In this document: one piece after another, positions 7,490-16,473 of the stretch | Layout: each line of letters starts with the position of its first letter | Position numbering within the stretch: the first letter of the stretch is position 1 | NCBI RefSeq assembly: GCF_022427145.1 | Contig: NZ_JAKSXN010000003.1 | Span: 62,001-126,000, forward strand | Length of the DNA: 64,000 nt | Reading direction: 5' to 3' | Source of the DNA: Paenibacillus timonensis | GTDB lineage: Bacteria > Bacillota > Bacilli > Paenibacillales > Paenibacillaceae | Position numbers and translations under genes: made by a program | Notes under the pieces: generated by a model | The model's input: the letters and a program-made list of their open reading frames with translations, nothing else | Told to the model about the DNA's origin: nothing | Databases searched by the model: none

Positions 7490-8856
7490 TATTTTAACTT
7501 TTTTGGAAAGTGTAATGTAAACCTGGTGCCTTGATTGATTTTACTCTCGACATGAATACTGCCGCCGTGCGCTTCTACGATGGCCTTTACGATAGCCAAA
7601 CCGATTCCGGCACCGCCTGTTTTGCGATTCCGCGATTTATCTCCACGATAGAAACGCTCGAAAATATGTGGCAGCTCATCGGACGCTATGCCCGAACCCG
7701 TATCCGAAACGGTTACGTTCACTTGATCTGCAGCTTCAAAAATTCTAACATAAATTGAACCTTCGCCAGTAAATTTATAAGCGTTATTCAACAGGTTCAC
7801 AAAAACTTGAATCAGTCGTCCAGCATCGCCGGTGATAACAACAGGAGTTTCTTCCTGAATGATGAGATCGATCGGTTTCTCGCTGAACTGAGCTTTTACC
7901 GTTTTTTCGGATTCTCTGATTACCTCAAGCAGTCTAACCGGTTCTTGTTTTAGCTTGAGCATCGGATTTTCGACCGCTGACAAGTTCTCCAAATCATGAA
8001 TAAGCTTTACTAACCGGATAACTTGCCCATGACAAACCTCCAATTTATCGGGCGTTGCTTCCCATACACCATCTTGAAAAGCTTCAATATGGCTTTGGAT
8101 CGTGGCCAGCGGTGTGCGTAATTCATGGGCGATATCGGCCGTTAAATTTTTGCGCAACTGATCTTGTTGCTCCAGTGCATCCGCTAGATGGTTTAAAGCG
8201 AGTCCCACCTCCTCGATTTCCGTTTGACGATGCGCCAGTACAACACGGGAAGACAAGTTCCCTTCCTTCATTTGAGTAGCTATTTGTTTAATGCGTAATA
8301 AAGGCCTGCTTAGGCTATTTGACATAATTACGCTAAATATCGTTACACCGGCAATGGCTAAAATAAACGCCACCCAAAGTAACGTGTTAAACAGGTTCAA
8401 AAACTGTCGGTTTTGTATTTCAAAATTGCTTGCAAGTCCCTCAATTTCGATCCTGCCAATCTTCACATGATTCTTTGTAATCTCTCGCGTTATTACTTTC
8501 GTATTTATAGTACCTTTTTCAGTCAGTGTAGAGGCATGCATCATTCTCCCCATGGATTTCGTATCCCAGATCAAATTGCCTCCGGCGTTATAAATGCTCA
8601 CGTTATAGTTCCGGAGCATAGCTTGATGGGAGATAGACATTAAAGAATCCTCAGACCATCCCCTTGAACTTTCATCATAGGATCCTTCCAAATCTTCAAC
8701 AATCGTATCTGCCTCTGCCTGCTGCTGGGTTTGCGTATACCTTCCAAATGAGAAAGACATGACGAGATAAACGATGACCATGATGAGCAGCAGTGAACCG
8801 AGGCTTACGCCTAGATGCGAAATTAACAGTCTTTTACGCAGTCCTCCGCTATTCAT
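7489..8856 (-). CDS. Sensor histidine kinase, partner of the 8849 regulator
   Basis: The start chosen is ATG 8856 with AGGGGGT ahead of it; longer readings run back through the regulator gene. The 455-residue protein has a first membrane helix at about residues 10-33, an extracytoplasmic loop of roughly 120 residues containing two Met pairs (GRMMHAS), a second helix, a HAMP linker (SRPLLRIKQIATQM), the phospho-acceptor site DIAHELRTPLA, and ATPase motifs NNAYKFT, DTGSGI and GGAGIGLAIVKAI. It overlaps its regulator by 8 bp, so translation is coupled. In this metal-rich setting a CusS-like copper or metal sensor is likely, but the ligand is not shown by sequence alone. Confidence 0.9.
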   Translation of the reverse strand: MNSGGLRKRLLISHLGVSLGSLLLIMVIVYLVMSFSFGRYTQTQQQAEADTIVEDLEGSYDESSRGWSEDSLMSISHQAMLRNYNVSIYNAGGNLIWDTKSMGRMMHASTLTEKGTINTKVITREITKNHVKIGRIEIEGLASNFEIQNRQFLNLFNTLLWVAFILAIAGVTIFSVIMSNSLSRPLLRIKQIATQMKEGNLSSRVVLAHRQTEIEEVGLALNHLADALEQQDQLRKNLTADIAHELRTPLATIQSHIEAFQDGVWEATPDKLEVCHGQVIRLVKLIHDLENLSAVENPMLKLKQEPVRLLEVIRESEKTVKAQFSEKPIDLIIQEETPVVITGDAGRLIQVFVNLLNNAYKFTGEGSIYVRIFEAADQVNVTVSDTGSGIASDELPHIFERFYRGDKSRNRKTGGAGIGLAIVKAIVEAHGGSIHVESKINQGTRFTLHFPKKLK

Positions 8857-9556
8857 CGGGTACCCCCTGAAATTTATAACCCACCCCATAGACCGTAATA
8901 ATAAACGATGGATTTTTCGGATCATCACCGATTTTTTGGCGGATGTTCTTGATATGGACATCGATCGTGCGTTCCATGCCTTCAAAATCATCACCTTGGA
9001 TCAGATTAACCAGTTCGAAACGGGTAAATGCTCTTTTAGGATGTTTGGCTAAAGTTTCAAGCAATTTGAATTCAATGGGGGTAAGCTGGACGGTTTCGCC
9101 TTTAACTATTACTTCATGCCGTTCTGAATCGATGGAGAGGCGGTTCCCACCGAAAGAAATCTTTTTTTCCTGAGTCGTATATCCGGCGGACTTCGATCTT
9201 CTTAGCAAGCTGATCACTCTGGCCATCAGTTCCCGAGGGCTGAACGGCTTGACAAGATAGTCATCAGCTCCTATCAATAGACCGTGAACAAGGTCATCTT
9301 CACTGCTTTTTGCGGTCAACATGAGGATAGGTATATCCGATTTCTTTCGAATCGTTTTGCAGACATCCTCACCCGAAAGGTCCGGAAGCATTAAGTCCAA
9401 GATGACTAAGTCAGGCTGGAGATTTTCAAAAAGCCGAAGCGCCCCATACCCCGAATCTGTTTCGTAAACCAGATAATCCTGTTTCTCCAGGTAGGCTTTA
9501 ATGACGTGTAGAAGGCTTGGCTCATCATCGATAATTAAAATTTTTGTCCGTTCCAT
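8849..9556 (-). CDS. OmpR/PhoB-family response regulator
   Basis: A 235-residue two-domain regulator. The receiver has DDEP at the acidic pocket, the phospho-acceptor Asp in LVILDLMLPDLSG and the conserved Lys in DDYLVKPFSPREL. The C-terminal winged helix has TPIEFKLLETL and RTIDVHIKNIRQKIG with the ending VYGVGYKF. It precedes its kinase with an 8-bp overlap. Promoter region carries a terminator hairpin at 9577-9610 from the upstream gene. Candidate target sites of this regulator, or of the one at 12224, are the 16-bp direct repeats listed at 5926, 17011, 20093 and 32115. Confidence 0.93.
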   Translation of the reverse strand: MERTKILIIDDEPSLLHVIKAYLEKQDYLVYETDSGYGALRLFENLQPDLVILDLMLPDLSGEDVCKTIRKKSDIPILMLTAKSSEDDLVHGLLIGADDYLVKPFSPRELMARVISLLRRSKSAGYTTQEKKISFGGNRLSIDSERHEVIVKGETVQLTPIEFKLLETLAKHPKRAFTRFELVNLIQGDDFEGMERTIDVHIKNIRQKIGDDPKNPSFIITVYGVGYKFQGVPDE

Positions 9557-9576
9557 ACAAATCCTTTCATTAAATA

Positions 9577-9610
9577 AGACAAGACCTCACGTAACTCGCG
9601 AGGCCTGTCT
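9577..9610 (-). terminator. Terminator after the small exported protein gene
   Basis: AGACAAGACCTC and GAGGCCTGTCT pair around a short loop just downstream of the 9621 gene and upstream of the response regulator, separating the two transcripts. Confidence 0.65.
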
Positions 9611-9620
9611 AAATTCGTGA

Positions 9621-9902
9621 TTAGAAGTTCATCATATTGCTGCCCATCTGAGTATTGTTCATCATACCTTTCGCACCTGAGCCACTGCCACCATGGCAGC
9701 TATTATACATCTCCCGAATTTGTTCCTCGGAAAGATCCGGGTGCATTTGTTTTGCATGCGGCAACATTTGTTCAAAGGTGCTTTGGTTATTTACTTTACC
9801 ACTGTCTTCGGTACCGTTTTCGGCTGTAGCCGCGTAGGCACCTGCCGTTCCAATTCCCATAACCAAAGCCATCGTTGCGATTCCAATCCATAGTTTTTTC
9901 AT
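9621..9902 (-). CDS. Small secreted Met/His-rich protein
   Basis: ATG 9902 follows AAGGAGGAG. The 93-residue product begins with a clear signal peptide (LWIGIATMALVMGIGTAGAYA, cleavage near AYA-AT). The mature part contains FEQMLPHAKQMHPDLSEEQIREMYNSCHG, written here in pieces: a short helical repeat with LSEEQIREMYNSCHG, then a tail GAKGMMNNTQMGSNMMNF. The Met, His and single Cys residues suggest extracytoplasmic binding of copper. It resembles small YckD/DUF2680-type secreted proteins, but I am unsure of the family. It lies just upstream of a two-component operon. Confidence 0.7.
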   Translation of the reverse strand: MKKLWIGIATMALVMGIGTAGAYAATAENGTEDSGKVNNQSTFEQMLPHAKQMHPDLSEEQIREMYNSCHGGSGSGAKGMMNNTQMGSNMMNF

Positions 9903-9981
9903 TAGTATCTCCTCCTTTTGAATATAATATAAACGATAAATATGAAGAACTAATTTATACATTGTGAAGAAGTTATAAAGA

Positions 9982-10593
9982 TCAAACCATTGTATTTAAG
10001 GTTAGACTTCTGACGATTGTAGAAAACAACTGCTCGTTTTGTTCAATAGCGAGTCCCGCTTTTTCCACATTTTCCATCGTTCTTCGATTGATGTTCGCCC
10101 CAGACAACCTCACAGTGATTGGATTAAGCAGATCCATGATTTTTCCCACAACCGGGTTATCGCTACGCATATGCTCCAATAAACGAATTTGTCCTTCCGG
10201 CTTACATACACGAGCCATTTCTTTCATCCCTTGTATAGGGTCTGGAACAGAGCAAAACACGCAGGTAGCTATTACATAATCAAAGGTATGGTCCGCAAAA
10301 TCCATGTGCTCTGCATCCATTTCAATCAAATCTACCTTCATGCCGAGTTCTTCAGCGCTTAGCTTGGCGTAATTCAGCATACTGGGACTAAAATCTATTC
10401 CCGTTAATGAAACGGAAGAAGGATAGTAGGGAAGATTAGCTCCCGTACCAATGCCAACCTCCAGAATATTGCCGCTTAATCCTGATAATAAGCTGCTTCT
10501 CCAAGTTTTCATCATTTTACTGTCCATTTTGTGGAACAGAGGGGCTACGCGATTGTATCGCCTTTTTATTTTTTCGGTTTGGACCTTATTCAA
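9982..10593 (-). CDS. Class I SAM-dependent methyltransferase
   Basis: TTG 10593 is preferred because GAGGTG stands 7 bp before it; an upstream reading begins inside the neighbouring gene. The 203-residue protein has the SAM-binding motif LEVGIGTGANLPYYP, the acidic strand end IEMDAEHMDF and DYVIATCVFCSVPDP, as in UbiE/Cfr-related small methyltransferases. The substrate cannot be told from sequence. It is the last gene of a leftward set that includes Lgt, a two-component system and a small membrane protein, so a lipid or quinone substrate is possible. Confidence 0.8.
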   Translation of the reverse strand: MNKVQTEKIKRRYNRVAPLFHKMDSKMMKTWRSSLLSGLSGNILEVGIGTGANLPYYPSSVSLTGIDFSPSMLNYAKLSAEELGMKVDLIEMDAEHMDFADHTFDYVIATCVFCSVPDPIQGMKEMARVCKPEGQIRLLEHMRSDNPVVGKIMDLLNPITVRLSGANINRRTMENVEKAGLAIEQNEQLFSTIVRSLTLNTMV

Positions 10594-10633
10594 TTTTTTC
10601 ACCTCGGATTTGAACTTAGGGAACCGATAGGAG

Positions 10634-10831
10634 TTAAGGTTTGTTTCTTTGCGTGAACCAATATACGATACCAATGATCGTCGCTATCACAATCATCGAT
10701 AAGCAAGCCTGCCCGATGGAAAGCCCCATCTGAGTAAATGACATGCCACGAAATGAGAAAGCCGATACGATTAAACATGCCAGCCCCATAGTTATGAGAA
10801 CAATGACTATAACCCAATCCGCCTTCTTCAT
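10634..10831 (-). CDS. Small two-helix membrane protein
   Basis: 65 residues with two hydrophobic segments (VIVIVLITMGLACLIV and LSMIVIATIIGIVYWF) joined by a short Met-containing loop. ATG 10831 overlaps the stop of the kinase gene (ATGA), so it is translated in the same operon. It could modulate the kinase, but nothing in the sequence proves that. Confidence 0.65.
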   Translation of the reverse strand: MKKADWVIVIVLITMGLACLIVSAFSFRGMSFTQMGLSIGQACLSMIVIATIIGIVYWFTQRNKP

Positions 10832-12237
10832 ATTCGTTCCTCCTGGTGTTCAGGCACAAAGCGGATCTCAAACCTAGTTCCGTGGCCTAACTTACTAAAG
10901 ACCTTGAGTTCCCCGCCTTGCAGCTCCACCAACTTTTTAGCGATTGGCAAACCGAGCCCTGTACCACCATATTGCCGTGAGCGGGACTTCTCCACACGAT
11001 AAAAACGGTCAAAGATGTACGGAATCTCATCCTCAGGGATACCCATACCGGTATCTTCCACTGCTATATAAATAAAGGAGCGGTTTTGGTCCAGTTCAAC
11101 GACGATGCTGCCCTTCTCCGTATAGCGTACAGCATTTTCCAACAAGTTAAGAAGAACCTGCTCCGTTCTCAAACCGTCACCGTAAATCAATGGAATGTTG
11201 CTGTTGATCTTCGTTTGGAGAGATAAGTTCTTCTCGCCGGCTTTAAGCTTAATTTTTTGAACCGCGTTATCCGTAATTTCCGCTAAGTCAATCCACTCCA
11301 GCGACAGGCTGACTTTTCCTTCTTCCATCTTAGCCAAATCGAATAGATCATCAACGAGGTGCTGTAAACGCATGGCCTCTTCATGAATAATATCTAAATA
11401 TTTATCCTTCTCCTCCTCTGTTTCATATAGACGCTTCTTGAGGACTTGTGCATATCCTTCCAAGTACGTGATCGGAGTTCGCAGCTCATGAGATATATTC
11501 GCAAAAAATTCCTGCCGGGTATCCCTATATCGCTGTAGCTCGATGGCCAGATGATTGATGGAATCCGCCAAAACACCAATTTCATCATCTCGCTGAATCG
11601 TTAATCGAGTTTCCAGCTCACCCGCGGCAATTTTCCGGGTTGCCGCTTGCATTTGCAGCATGGGTCGGGATAGGATTTTGGCGATGATCCAGGTGATTCC
11701 CAGTGCCAGTAGAAATGCCCCTAGGCCTGACAGTACCAATACGCTACGAACGGCCGTGATGGATTCATCCATATGCCCGGTTGAAGAAAGGACATAAACC
11801 GCGGCTTTAATATTTACCCCCGTGGCATCCAATACGGGTCTGGCCGCCACGAAGTAACGTTCTCCATTAGCATCGGTATGTTCAAGCTTTACGGCTTTCC
11901 CGGTAAAAAGAAGCTTCAGGTCCTTGGGTTTAATGAATGTTCGGTCCGATATTTCATAGGTTCCGGAATTTGCCAATATGTCTCCTTGTTCAGAAACAAA
12001 TAAAATACTGACGTTTGAAAAATCGGCAAACTTGAGCAGCGTCTCTTCGGACAACATCTCAGGCGATTGGCTCATCGCTGTGAAGTGAGTCGTGAGTTCA
12101 TTTACCTCTGTTCTCATTTCCGAGTTATAGAAATTCGTGAACATTCGATCAATCGTCAATCCTAAAGAGAGAATCACGACAACAAAAGCGACGAGAATCA
12201 TCAAACCAAGCCTGAAGCCAATTTTATTCCTTCTCAT
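10828..12237 (-). CDS. Sensor histidine kinase, partner of the 12224 regulator
   Basis: A 469-residue kinase. Membrane helices at about residues 10-30 and 165-190 flank a periplasm-like sensor region. A HAMP domain follows (SRPMLQMQAATRKIAAG), then the H-box FFANISHELRTPITYLEGY, the N-box NLLENAVRYTEKG and the G-boxes DTGMGIPEDEIPY and YGGTGLGLPIAKKLVE. It overlaps the regulator gene upstream by 14 bp and the small membrane protein gene downstream by 4 bp. The sensor loop lacks an obvious metal motif, so its signal is unknown. Confidence 0.9.
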   Translation of the reverse strand: MRRNKIGFRLGLMILVAFVVVILSLGLTIDRMFTNFYNSEMRTEVNELTTHFTAMSQSPEMLSEETLLKFADFSNVSILFVSEQGDILANSGTYEISDRTFIKPKDLKLLFTGKAVKLEHTDANGERYFVAARPVLDATGVNIKAAVYVLSSTGHMDESITAVRSVLVLSGLGAFLLALGITWIIAKILSRPMLQMQAATRKIAAGELETRLTIQRDDEIGVLADSINHLAIELQRYRDTRQEFFANISHELRTPITYLEGYAQVLKKRLYETEEEKDKYLDIIHEEAMRLQHLVDDLFDLAKMEEGKVSLSLEWIDLAEITDNAVQKIKLKAGEKNLSLQTKINSNIPLIYGDGLRTEQVLLNLLENAVRYTEKGSIVVELDQNRSFIYIAVEDTGMGIPEDEIPYIFDRFYRVEKSRSRQYGGTGLGLPIAKKLVELQGGELKVFSKLGHGTRFEIRFVPEHQEERI

Positions 12238-12970
12238 TGGAAGTACCCGCTCCGTTGAACTTATACCCTACTCCCCACACCGTTTGAATCGGATTATAGC
12301 CAAGCCCTGCCTTTTGAGTCTTTTCCCGAATATTTTTGATATGAGTATCTACGACGCGAACTTCTCCCTCGTATTCGTCTCCCCAGATTAGATTCACCAA
12401 CTCTTCGCGGCTGAACGCACGTTGTTCGCTTTTCGCGAGCGAGATGAATAAATCAAACTCTTTCTGTGTGAATTCAACGGAATGGTCATGGATAATAACT
12501 TCTCTACCTTCCGGTAATATTCTCAGATGGGGAAACTCTAACGCAGCCTCTTGCCGCCTGATGGATTGTGTAATCGCCGAACGGCGGATTAAGGAATAGA
12601 CCCGGGCAAGCAATTCCTCAGGTTCAAATGGCTTGGTCAAATAATCGTCCGCGCCGATGCCAAGCCCGTACACTTTATCTTTCGTCTCCGAACGCGCGGT
12701 GAGCATCAAAATAGCTACATGATCCTTCTCCCGGATCTTTTTGCATACTTGCCACCCGTCCATATCCGGCAGCATAAGGTCCAGCAGAATAATGTCGAAA
12801 TGATGGTTAGCCGCCATTTCCAAGGCTTCATTGCCGTTTGTAGCTTCCTTGACCTCGAACCCTTCTCGCGTTAAATAAATCCGCAAGAGATTGCGCATAT
12901 TCCATTCATCATCTACAACAAGAACCTGTAGTTTTGGCACGCCGCCACCCGCCTTTACCGATTGACTCAT
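12224..12970 (-). CDS. OmpR/PhoB-family response regulator
   Basis: 248 residues. Receiver motifs are VVDDEWN, IILLDLMLPDMDGWQ (phospho-acceptor Asp) and DDYLTKPFEPEEL. The DNA-binding domain has FTQKEFDLFISL and VVDTHIKNIREKTQ. ATG 12970 lies only 2 bp after the lgt stop and has no strong ribosome site, so it is probably coupled to lgt; a GTG about 13 codons inside is an alternative. Like the other regulator in this region it may act on the metal genes. Confidence 0.9.
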   Translation of the reverse strand: MSQSVKAGGGVPKLQVLVVDDEWNMRNLLRIYLTREGFEVKEATNGNEALEMAANHHFDIILLDLMLPDMDGWQVCKKIREKDHVAILMLTARSETKDKVYGLGIGADDYLTKPFEPEELLARVYSLIRRSAITQSIRRQEAALEFPHLRILPEGREVIIHDHSVEFTQKEFDLFISLAKSEQRAFSREELVNLIWGDEYEGEVRVVDTHIKNIREKTQKAGLGYNPIQTVWGVGYKFNGAGTSNEKE

Positions 12971-12972
12971 TT

Positions 12973-13758
12973 TTACATAGTGATTACCTTTGTCTCTTGG
13001 TTGCGCTTAAAGAAGAAATACACCATCAAGGCCATAGAGATCAGGAAGATACTCATACTGGTCCATTGTCCGGCAGTCCAATCCAAGGCGTACCGTGGTG
13101 AATCCCCACGAAGGAATTCCAAAGAAAACCGGACCAGTGCATACATCATATTATAACTTAAAAACAGCACCCCTACGGGAAGCTTGATATTCTTCATGGC
13201 TATGAGAACTCCAAATACGATCAAATCGAGCTGACCCTCCCAAACTTCGGCCGGCCATAGCGGAACGGAACCATACCGTTCAAAAGCGATGGTACCTTCA
13301 GGGTAAACAACCCCAAAGCCTGTCCCAGTCGGAGCTCCAAACGCATCACCATTTAGGAAGCAGGCAATCCGGCCTACGGCCTGACCTAATATGATGGCAG
13401 GAGCCACAATATCGGCGAGTTCCCAAAACGAAATTTTATTTTTCCAGGTATAAACAGCCGTTGTCAGGAATCCGCCAACCAATGCTCCCTGTATGGCGAT
13501 TCCGCCATTCCAGATGGCAAAAATCTCAGATAAATGGTTCGAGTAGTATCCCCATTGAAAAAAGAACACATGCCATATTCTGGCTCCTAGAATGGCACCA
13601 AGAAGTACATAGAACACCAGATTAAAGATATGTTTTTGATATTGCGTCCCTCTAGCTAAATAATACGCCATGCCCACGGCAAGCAATACAGCCAAACCCA
13701 CTACGACGCCATAGGATCTAAGGGAGAATCCCCCGATTTCAAATAAAATTACTCTCAC
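12973..13758 (-). CDS. lgt: Prolipoprotein diacylglyceryl transferase Lgt
   Basis: A 261-residue, seven-helix membrane enzyme that moves diacylglycerol from phosphatidylglycerol to the lipobox Cys of prelipoproteins. The Lgt signature GQAVGRIACFLNGDAFG is present at about residues 130-146, with FFFQWGYYSNH and GGIAIQGALVGG in the loops that line the active site. It begins with GTG. It sits between a lipoprotein propeller gene and a two-component operon, and at least three lipoproteins of the window (14094, 18761, 31014) would be substrates. Likely a second copy beside the housekeeping gene elsewhere, which cannot be checked here. Confidence 0.95.
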   Translation of the reverse strand: MRVILFEIGGFSLRSYGVVVGLAVLLAVGMAYYLARGTQYQKHIFNLVFYVLLGAILGARIWHVFFFQWGYYSNHLSEIFAIWNGGIAIQGALVGGFLTTAVYTWKNKISFWELADIVAPAIILGQAVGRIACFLNGDAFGAPTGTGFGVVYPEGTIAFERYGSVPLWPAEVWEGQLDLIVFGVLIAMKNIKLPVGVLFLSYNMMYALVRFSLEFLRGDSPRYALDWTAGQWTSMSIFLISMALMVYFFFKRNQETKVITM

Positions 13759-13776
13759 GTCACTATCCCCTTATTA

Positions 13777-14097
13777 TTATGGAGTAACACTAATTCCATT
13801 TGGCGTTGTGCCTACTTTAATCGTTGTAATCACTTTATTGGTTTCATTGTCGATCACGGTTACAGTGTTATCGAACAAGTTTGTCACATATATTTTACTG
13901 TTATCCGGGCTCACTACCACGCCATGCGCCCCTTTGCCCGTCTCGATCGTGGCAATGACCTGATTTGTAGCCAGGTCAATTTTCGAGATACTATTTGATG
14001 GATTTTGTTCGGTACCTTGATTCGCAATAATCGCATACTTGTTGTCGGATGGAATATACACCTGCGCAGGACCGTTACCGACAGGTACTTTGATCAT
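13777..14097 (-). pseudogene. 3' fragment of the frameshifted YncE-type beta-propeller gene
   Basis: 106 residues that continue the repeat pattern of the gene at 14094 without a break in homology: VPVGNGPAQVYIPSD, then IDLATNQVIATIETGKG, then VIDNETNKVITTIKVG. The repeats are YVTN/YncE-type blades. ATG 14097 overlaps the TGA of the upstream piece (ATGA) and has no ribosome site of its own. Adding one A to the local AAA tract would fuse the two frames into one protein of about 380 residues. It is thus the tail of a broken gene, or the product of slippage or coupled re-initiation. Confidence 0.75.
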
Positions 14098-14924
14098 TTC
14101 TCGGTAGCTAAGTCCACAATTGCGGCTGCATTCTCTGCGTTTAAAGGAACGACCAGGGTTTTACCGTCACTCGTTACGCCAGTCGTTACAGGCGTGCTAC
14201 CGACCTTGATCTTTTTCTCCTCAACCATGGTCTGCAAGTTCAACACACTAACGGTGTCTTCGCTCATATTTGCCACATAGGCAAATTTACTGTCCGCCGA
14301 CACTCTAAAACCATGAGGGCCTTTTCCTGCTGGAATCGTTCCCACCGTTTGAAACGTCTTGGCATCCAGTACCGTTACATTATTTCCTTCATTATTGGTA
14401 ACCAGAACATTTTTCCCATCCATCGTAAAAACGAGATGAGCCGGGTGGATACCTACTTCGACTTTCTTGACGAGTTCGTCTGAAACCGTGTCATAAAAAT
14501 AGGCATAACCGCTCATTTCATGATCGCCATCTTCGCCATGTCCGCCCTCTTGATCTTCCGCCTCCGACATTCCTTCCATGTCCGACATTGATGGAACAAC
14601 CGTAGCTCCTACCAATTTCCCGTCGGGAGAGACCTGGACATTATGAACGGCCCCTTCAACCTTAATGGTCTGCAGGACTTGATTTGAAGTTGCATCTATC
14701 TTAGTAACACTTCCCCCTTCATCGGCAGTGTAAAAAAACGCCGGCGCAACATTTTGTGAAATTGGGGCTTCAGCTTTGTTTTCAGAGTTATTCGTGGTTT
14801 GATTTGGTTGTGCAGCATTGTTATTCTGTTGTGCAGCATTGTTATTCTGTTGTGCAGTACCACAGGCAGTAATACCAATGGCTAAAACCGCTACAGAGAG
14901 CGTTATCATCCAGTTTCTTTTCAT
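14094..14924 (-). CDS. Lipoprotein with YncE/YVTN beta-propeller repeats, 5' part of a frameshifted gene
   Basis: ATG 14924 follows AGGGGGA. A lipoprotein signal ends at GITAC, so the protein should be anchored on the outer face after Lgt action. A Gln/Asn-rich linker encoded by a 21-bp tandem repeat (about 14821-14862) follows, then propeller blades such as KIDATSNQVLQTIKV, VTVLDAKTFQTVGTIP and VSVLNLQTMVEEKKIKV. An acidic/His insert (EDQEGGHGEDGDHEM) in the first blades may bind metal. The frame stops at 14094 in the middle of a blade and continues at 14097. The 276 residues seen here would leave the propeller open. Confidence 0.8.
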   Translation of the reverse strand: MKRNWMITLSVAVLAIGITACGTAQQNNNAAQQNNNAAQPNQTTNNSENKAEAPISQNVAPAFFYTADEGGSVTKIDATSNQVLQTIKVEGAVHNVQVSPDGKLVGATVVPSMSDMEGMSEAEDQEGGHGEDGDHEMSGYAYFYDTVSDELVKKVEVGIHPAHLVFTMDGKNVLVTNNEGNNVTVLDAKTFQTVGTIPAGKGPHGFRVSADSKFAYVANMSEDTVSVLNLQTMVEEKKIKVGSTPVTTGVTSDGKTLVVPLNAENAAAIVDLATEK

Positions 14925-14976
14925 GTTATTTATCCCCCTAAATTTATTTATTCTCATTTTTATATTTATCCCCAAA

Positions 14977-15004
14977 AAATATAGTGAGCGTGCTCACTAT
15001 ATTT
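14977..15004 (-). terminator. Terminator after the 15015 propeller gene
   Basis: AAATATAGTGAGC pairs perfectly with GCTCACTATATTT around a 2-nt loop, followed on the minus strand by TTTTTTGGGG. It separates the two propeller genes. Confidence 0.8.
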
Positions 15005-15014
15005 CTCGATTCAG

Positions 15015-16442
15015 TTACTCACTCCAGGATAAAGAAACCGTTTCTCCATTGGGTCCGTCAATTTTCATTTCGACCTGAGAGGCTTGCTCTGTTTTTGGAA
15101 ACCAGGCCAAATAAAAAGGATGGTGTGAGTCGTTGCTTACGGAAACCAACCGAGAAGGAGACACATATTTACCATTTAAGCCTTGCAGGCTAATCCTCTG
15201 CTCATTTAACAAATCAGAAATATCGCCAGAATGAGCAGCTAATGAAATTCCATAGATATCATTTTGTTGAAAATCCTCCGCTTTGATATCCGTAAAATTC
15301 GGATCATTCCCAAGGTCAGTTGCCTTTAACCTTTGCACCGTGATTTGAGCCGAGCCAAGCGTTCCCTCCTGAACGGATGGATCCGGACTAATGTCAGGGG
15401 CGGTTACGTTCGAAGCTTGGACAGGAACAATGATATCTTCCAGCGATATTTCATGCGGTTCGGAACCTACCGGAATTATGGCTACGACCTTTCTGTCTTC
15501 TCGGTTGATCTTTACGATATCGTTCGATTGCCGATTTGAGACAAAAGCCCATACCCCATCAGGTGAAAAGCCTACGTGATTTGCATAGGAACCCGTTGAA
15601 ATCGTCGCTAAAACACGAAAGTTGTCCGTATTGATCACTGTGACATCGTTCGATTTGTTATTGCTGACCCACAATTCTTTTCCGTCTGGGGAGACAGTTA
15701 CCCCATGAGGAGCCTCTCCCGCTTCAATATCCTTGATCACTTGCATGGTTTTCATATCGATGACAGACACCGTATTCGACTCTACATTGGCAGCAAAAGC
15801 ATATCGCGAATCCGGCATAACCGCCACCTCGTTAGGTACTTTCCCGACAGCGATGGTTTTGACGACTTTTGCCGTTGTTGCGTCTACGATGGAAATCGTG
15901 TCATCGTTCACATTAGCTGTCCATACCTCTGAGCCATCCGCAGTCACTGCAACATGCGCCGGACCTTCTCCCGTCTCAACCAGAGATTTAAGCTCAAAAT
16001 TAGCCGTATCCACAATGGCCAACTTCCCACCCGTTTTACCAAGCCCCGGATTAAGCGATACGTATAAATTTTGACCGTCCGGATTTATATCGATGCCATG
16101 AACGCCTTCATCAAAAGAAAGTTCCTTTATTTTCTTTTTGGTTTTGGTATCGATAGCTATCAACGTTTTACCTTCAAAGCCAGTGCCAGCGTAGAGTACT
16201 TTTTGGTCCAGGCTTAGTGCAATACCATGGGAAGCTTGATCTGTTCCCAATTTAATGGTGTCCACTGTTTTTCCTTGTTCATAATCAACAACGGAAATGG
16301 TTCCATCTCCGGCGTTTGGCACATAAAAAACAGAAGTAGAATCTGCTTTTCCTTCCGGCTGTTTTACAAAAAGCCACGTACCAATAACAATAAATAGGAA
16401 GAGGAAGAGCGCTATTCCCCCCCATCGGTATTTTTTCTTCAA
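15015..16442 (-). CDS. Membrane-anchored YncE-type beta-propeller protein
   Basis: A 475-residue protein starting with TTG 16442 behind GGAG. One N-terminal helix (IALFLFLFIVIGTWLFV) anchors it outside. Residues about 35-335 form seven or more blades of the YVTN type, with repeats of the form TISIVDATTAKVVKTIAVG and DVTVINTDNFRVLATIS. The C-terminal 130 residues form a separate domain that I do not recognise. Such propellers occur near copper and redox genes in other bacteria, but the ligand is unknown. A terminator separates it from the second propeller downstream. Confidence 0.82.
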   Translation of the reverse strand: MKKKYRWGGIALFLFLFIVIGTWLFVKQPEGKADSTSVFYVPNAGDGTISVVDYEQGKTVDTIKLGTDQASHGIALSLDQKVLYAGTGFEGKTLIAIDTKTKKKIKELSFDEGVHGIDINPDGQNLYVSLNPGLGKTGGKLAIVDTANFELKSLVETGEGPAHVAVTADGSEVWTANVNDDTISIVDATTAKVVKTIAVGKVPNEVAVMPDSRYAFAANVESNTVSVIDMKTMQVIKDIEAGEAPHGVTVSPDGKELWVSNNKSNDVTVINTDNFRVLATISTGSYANHVGFSPDGVWAFVSNRQSNDIVKINREDRKVVAIIPVGSEPHEISLEDIIVPVQASNVTAPDISPDPSVQEGTLGSAQITVQRLKATDLGNDPNFTDIKAEDFQQNDIYGISLAAHSGDISDLLNEQRISLQGLNGKYVSPSRLVSVSNDSHHPFYLAWFPKTEQASQVEMKIDGPNGETVSLSWSE

Positions 16443-16473
16443 AATTCTTTCACTCCATGTATTGTTATATTTG

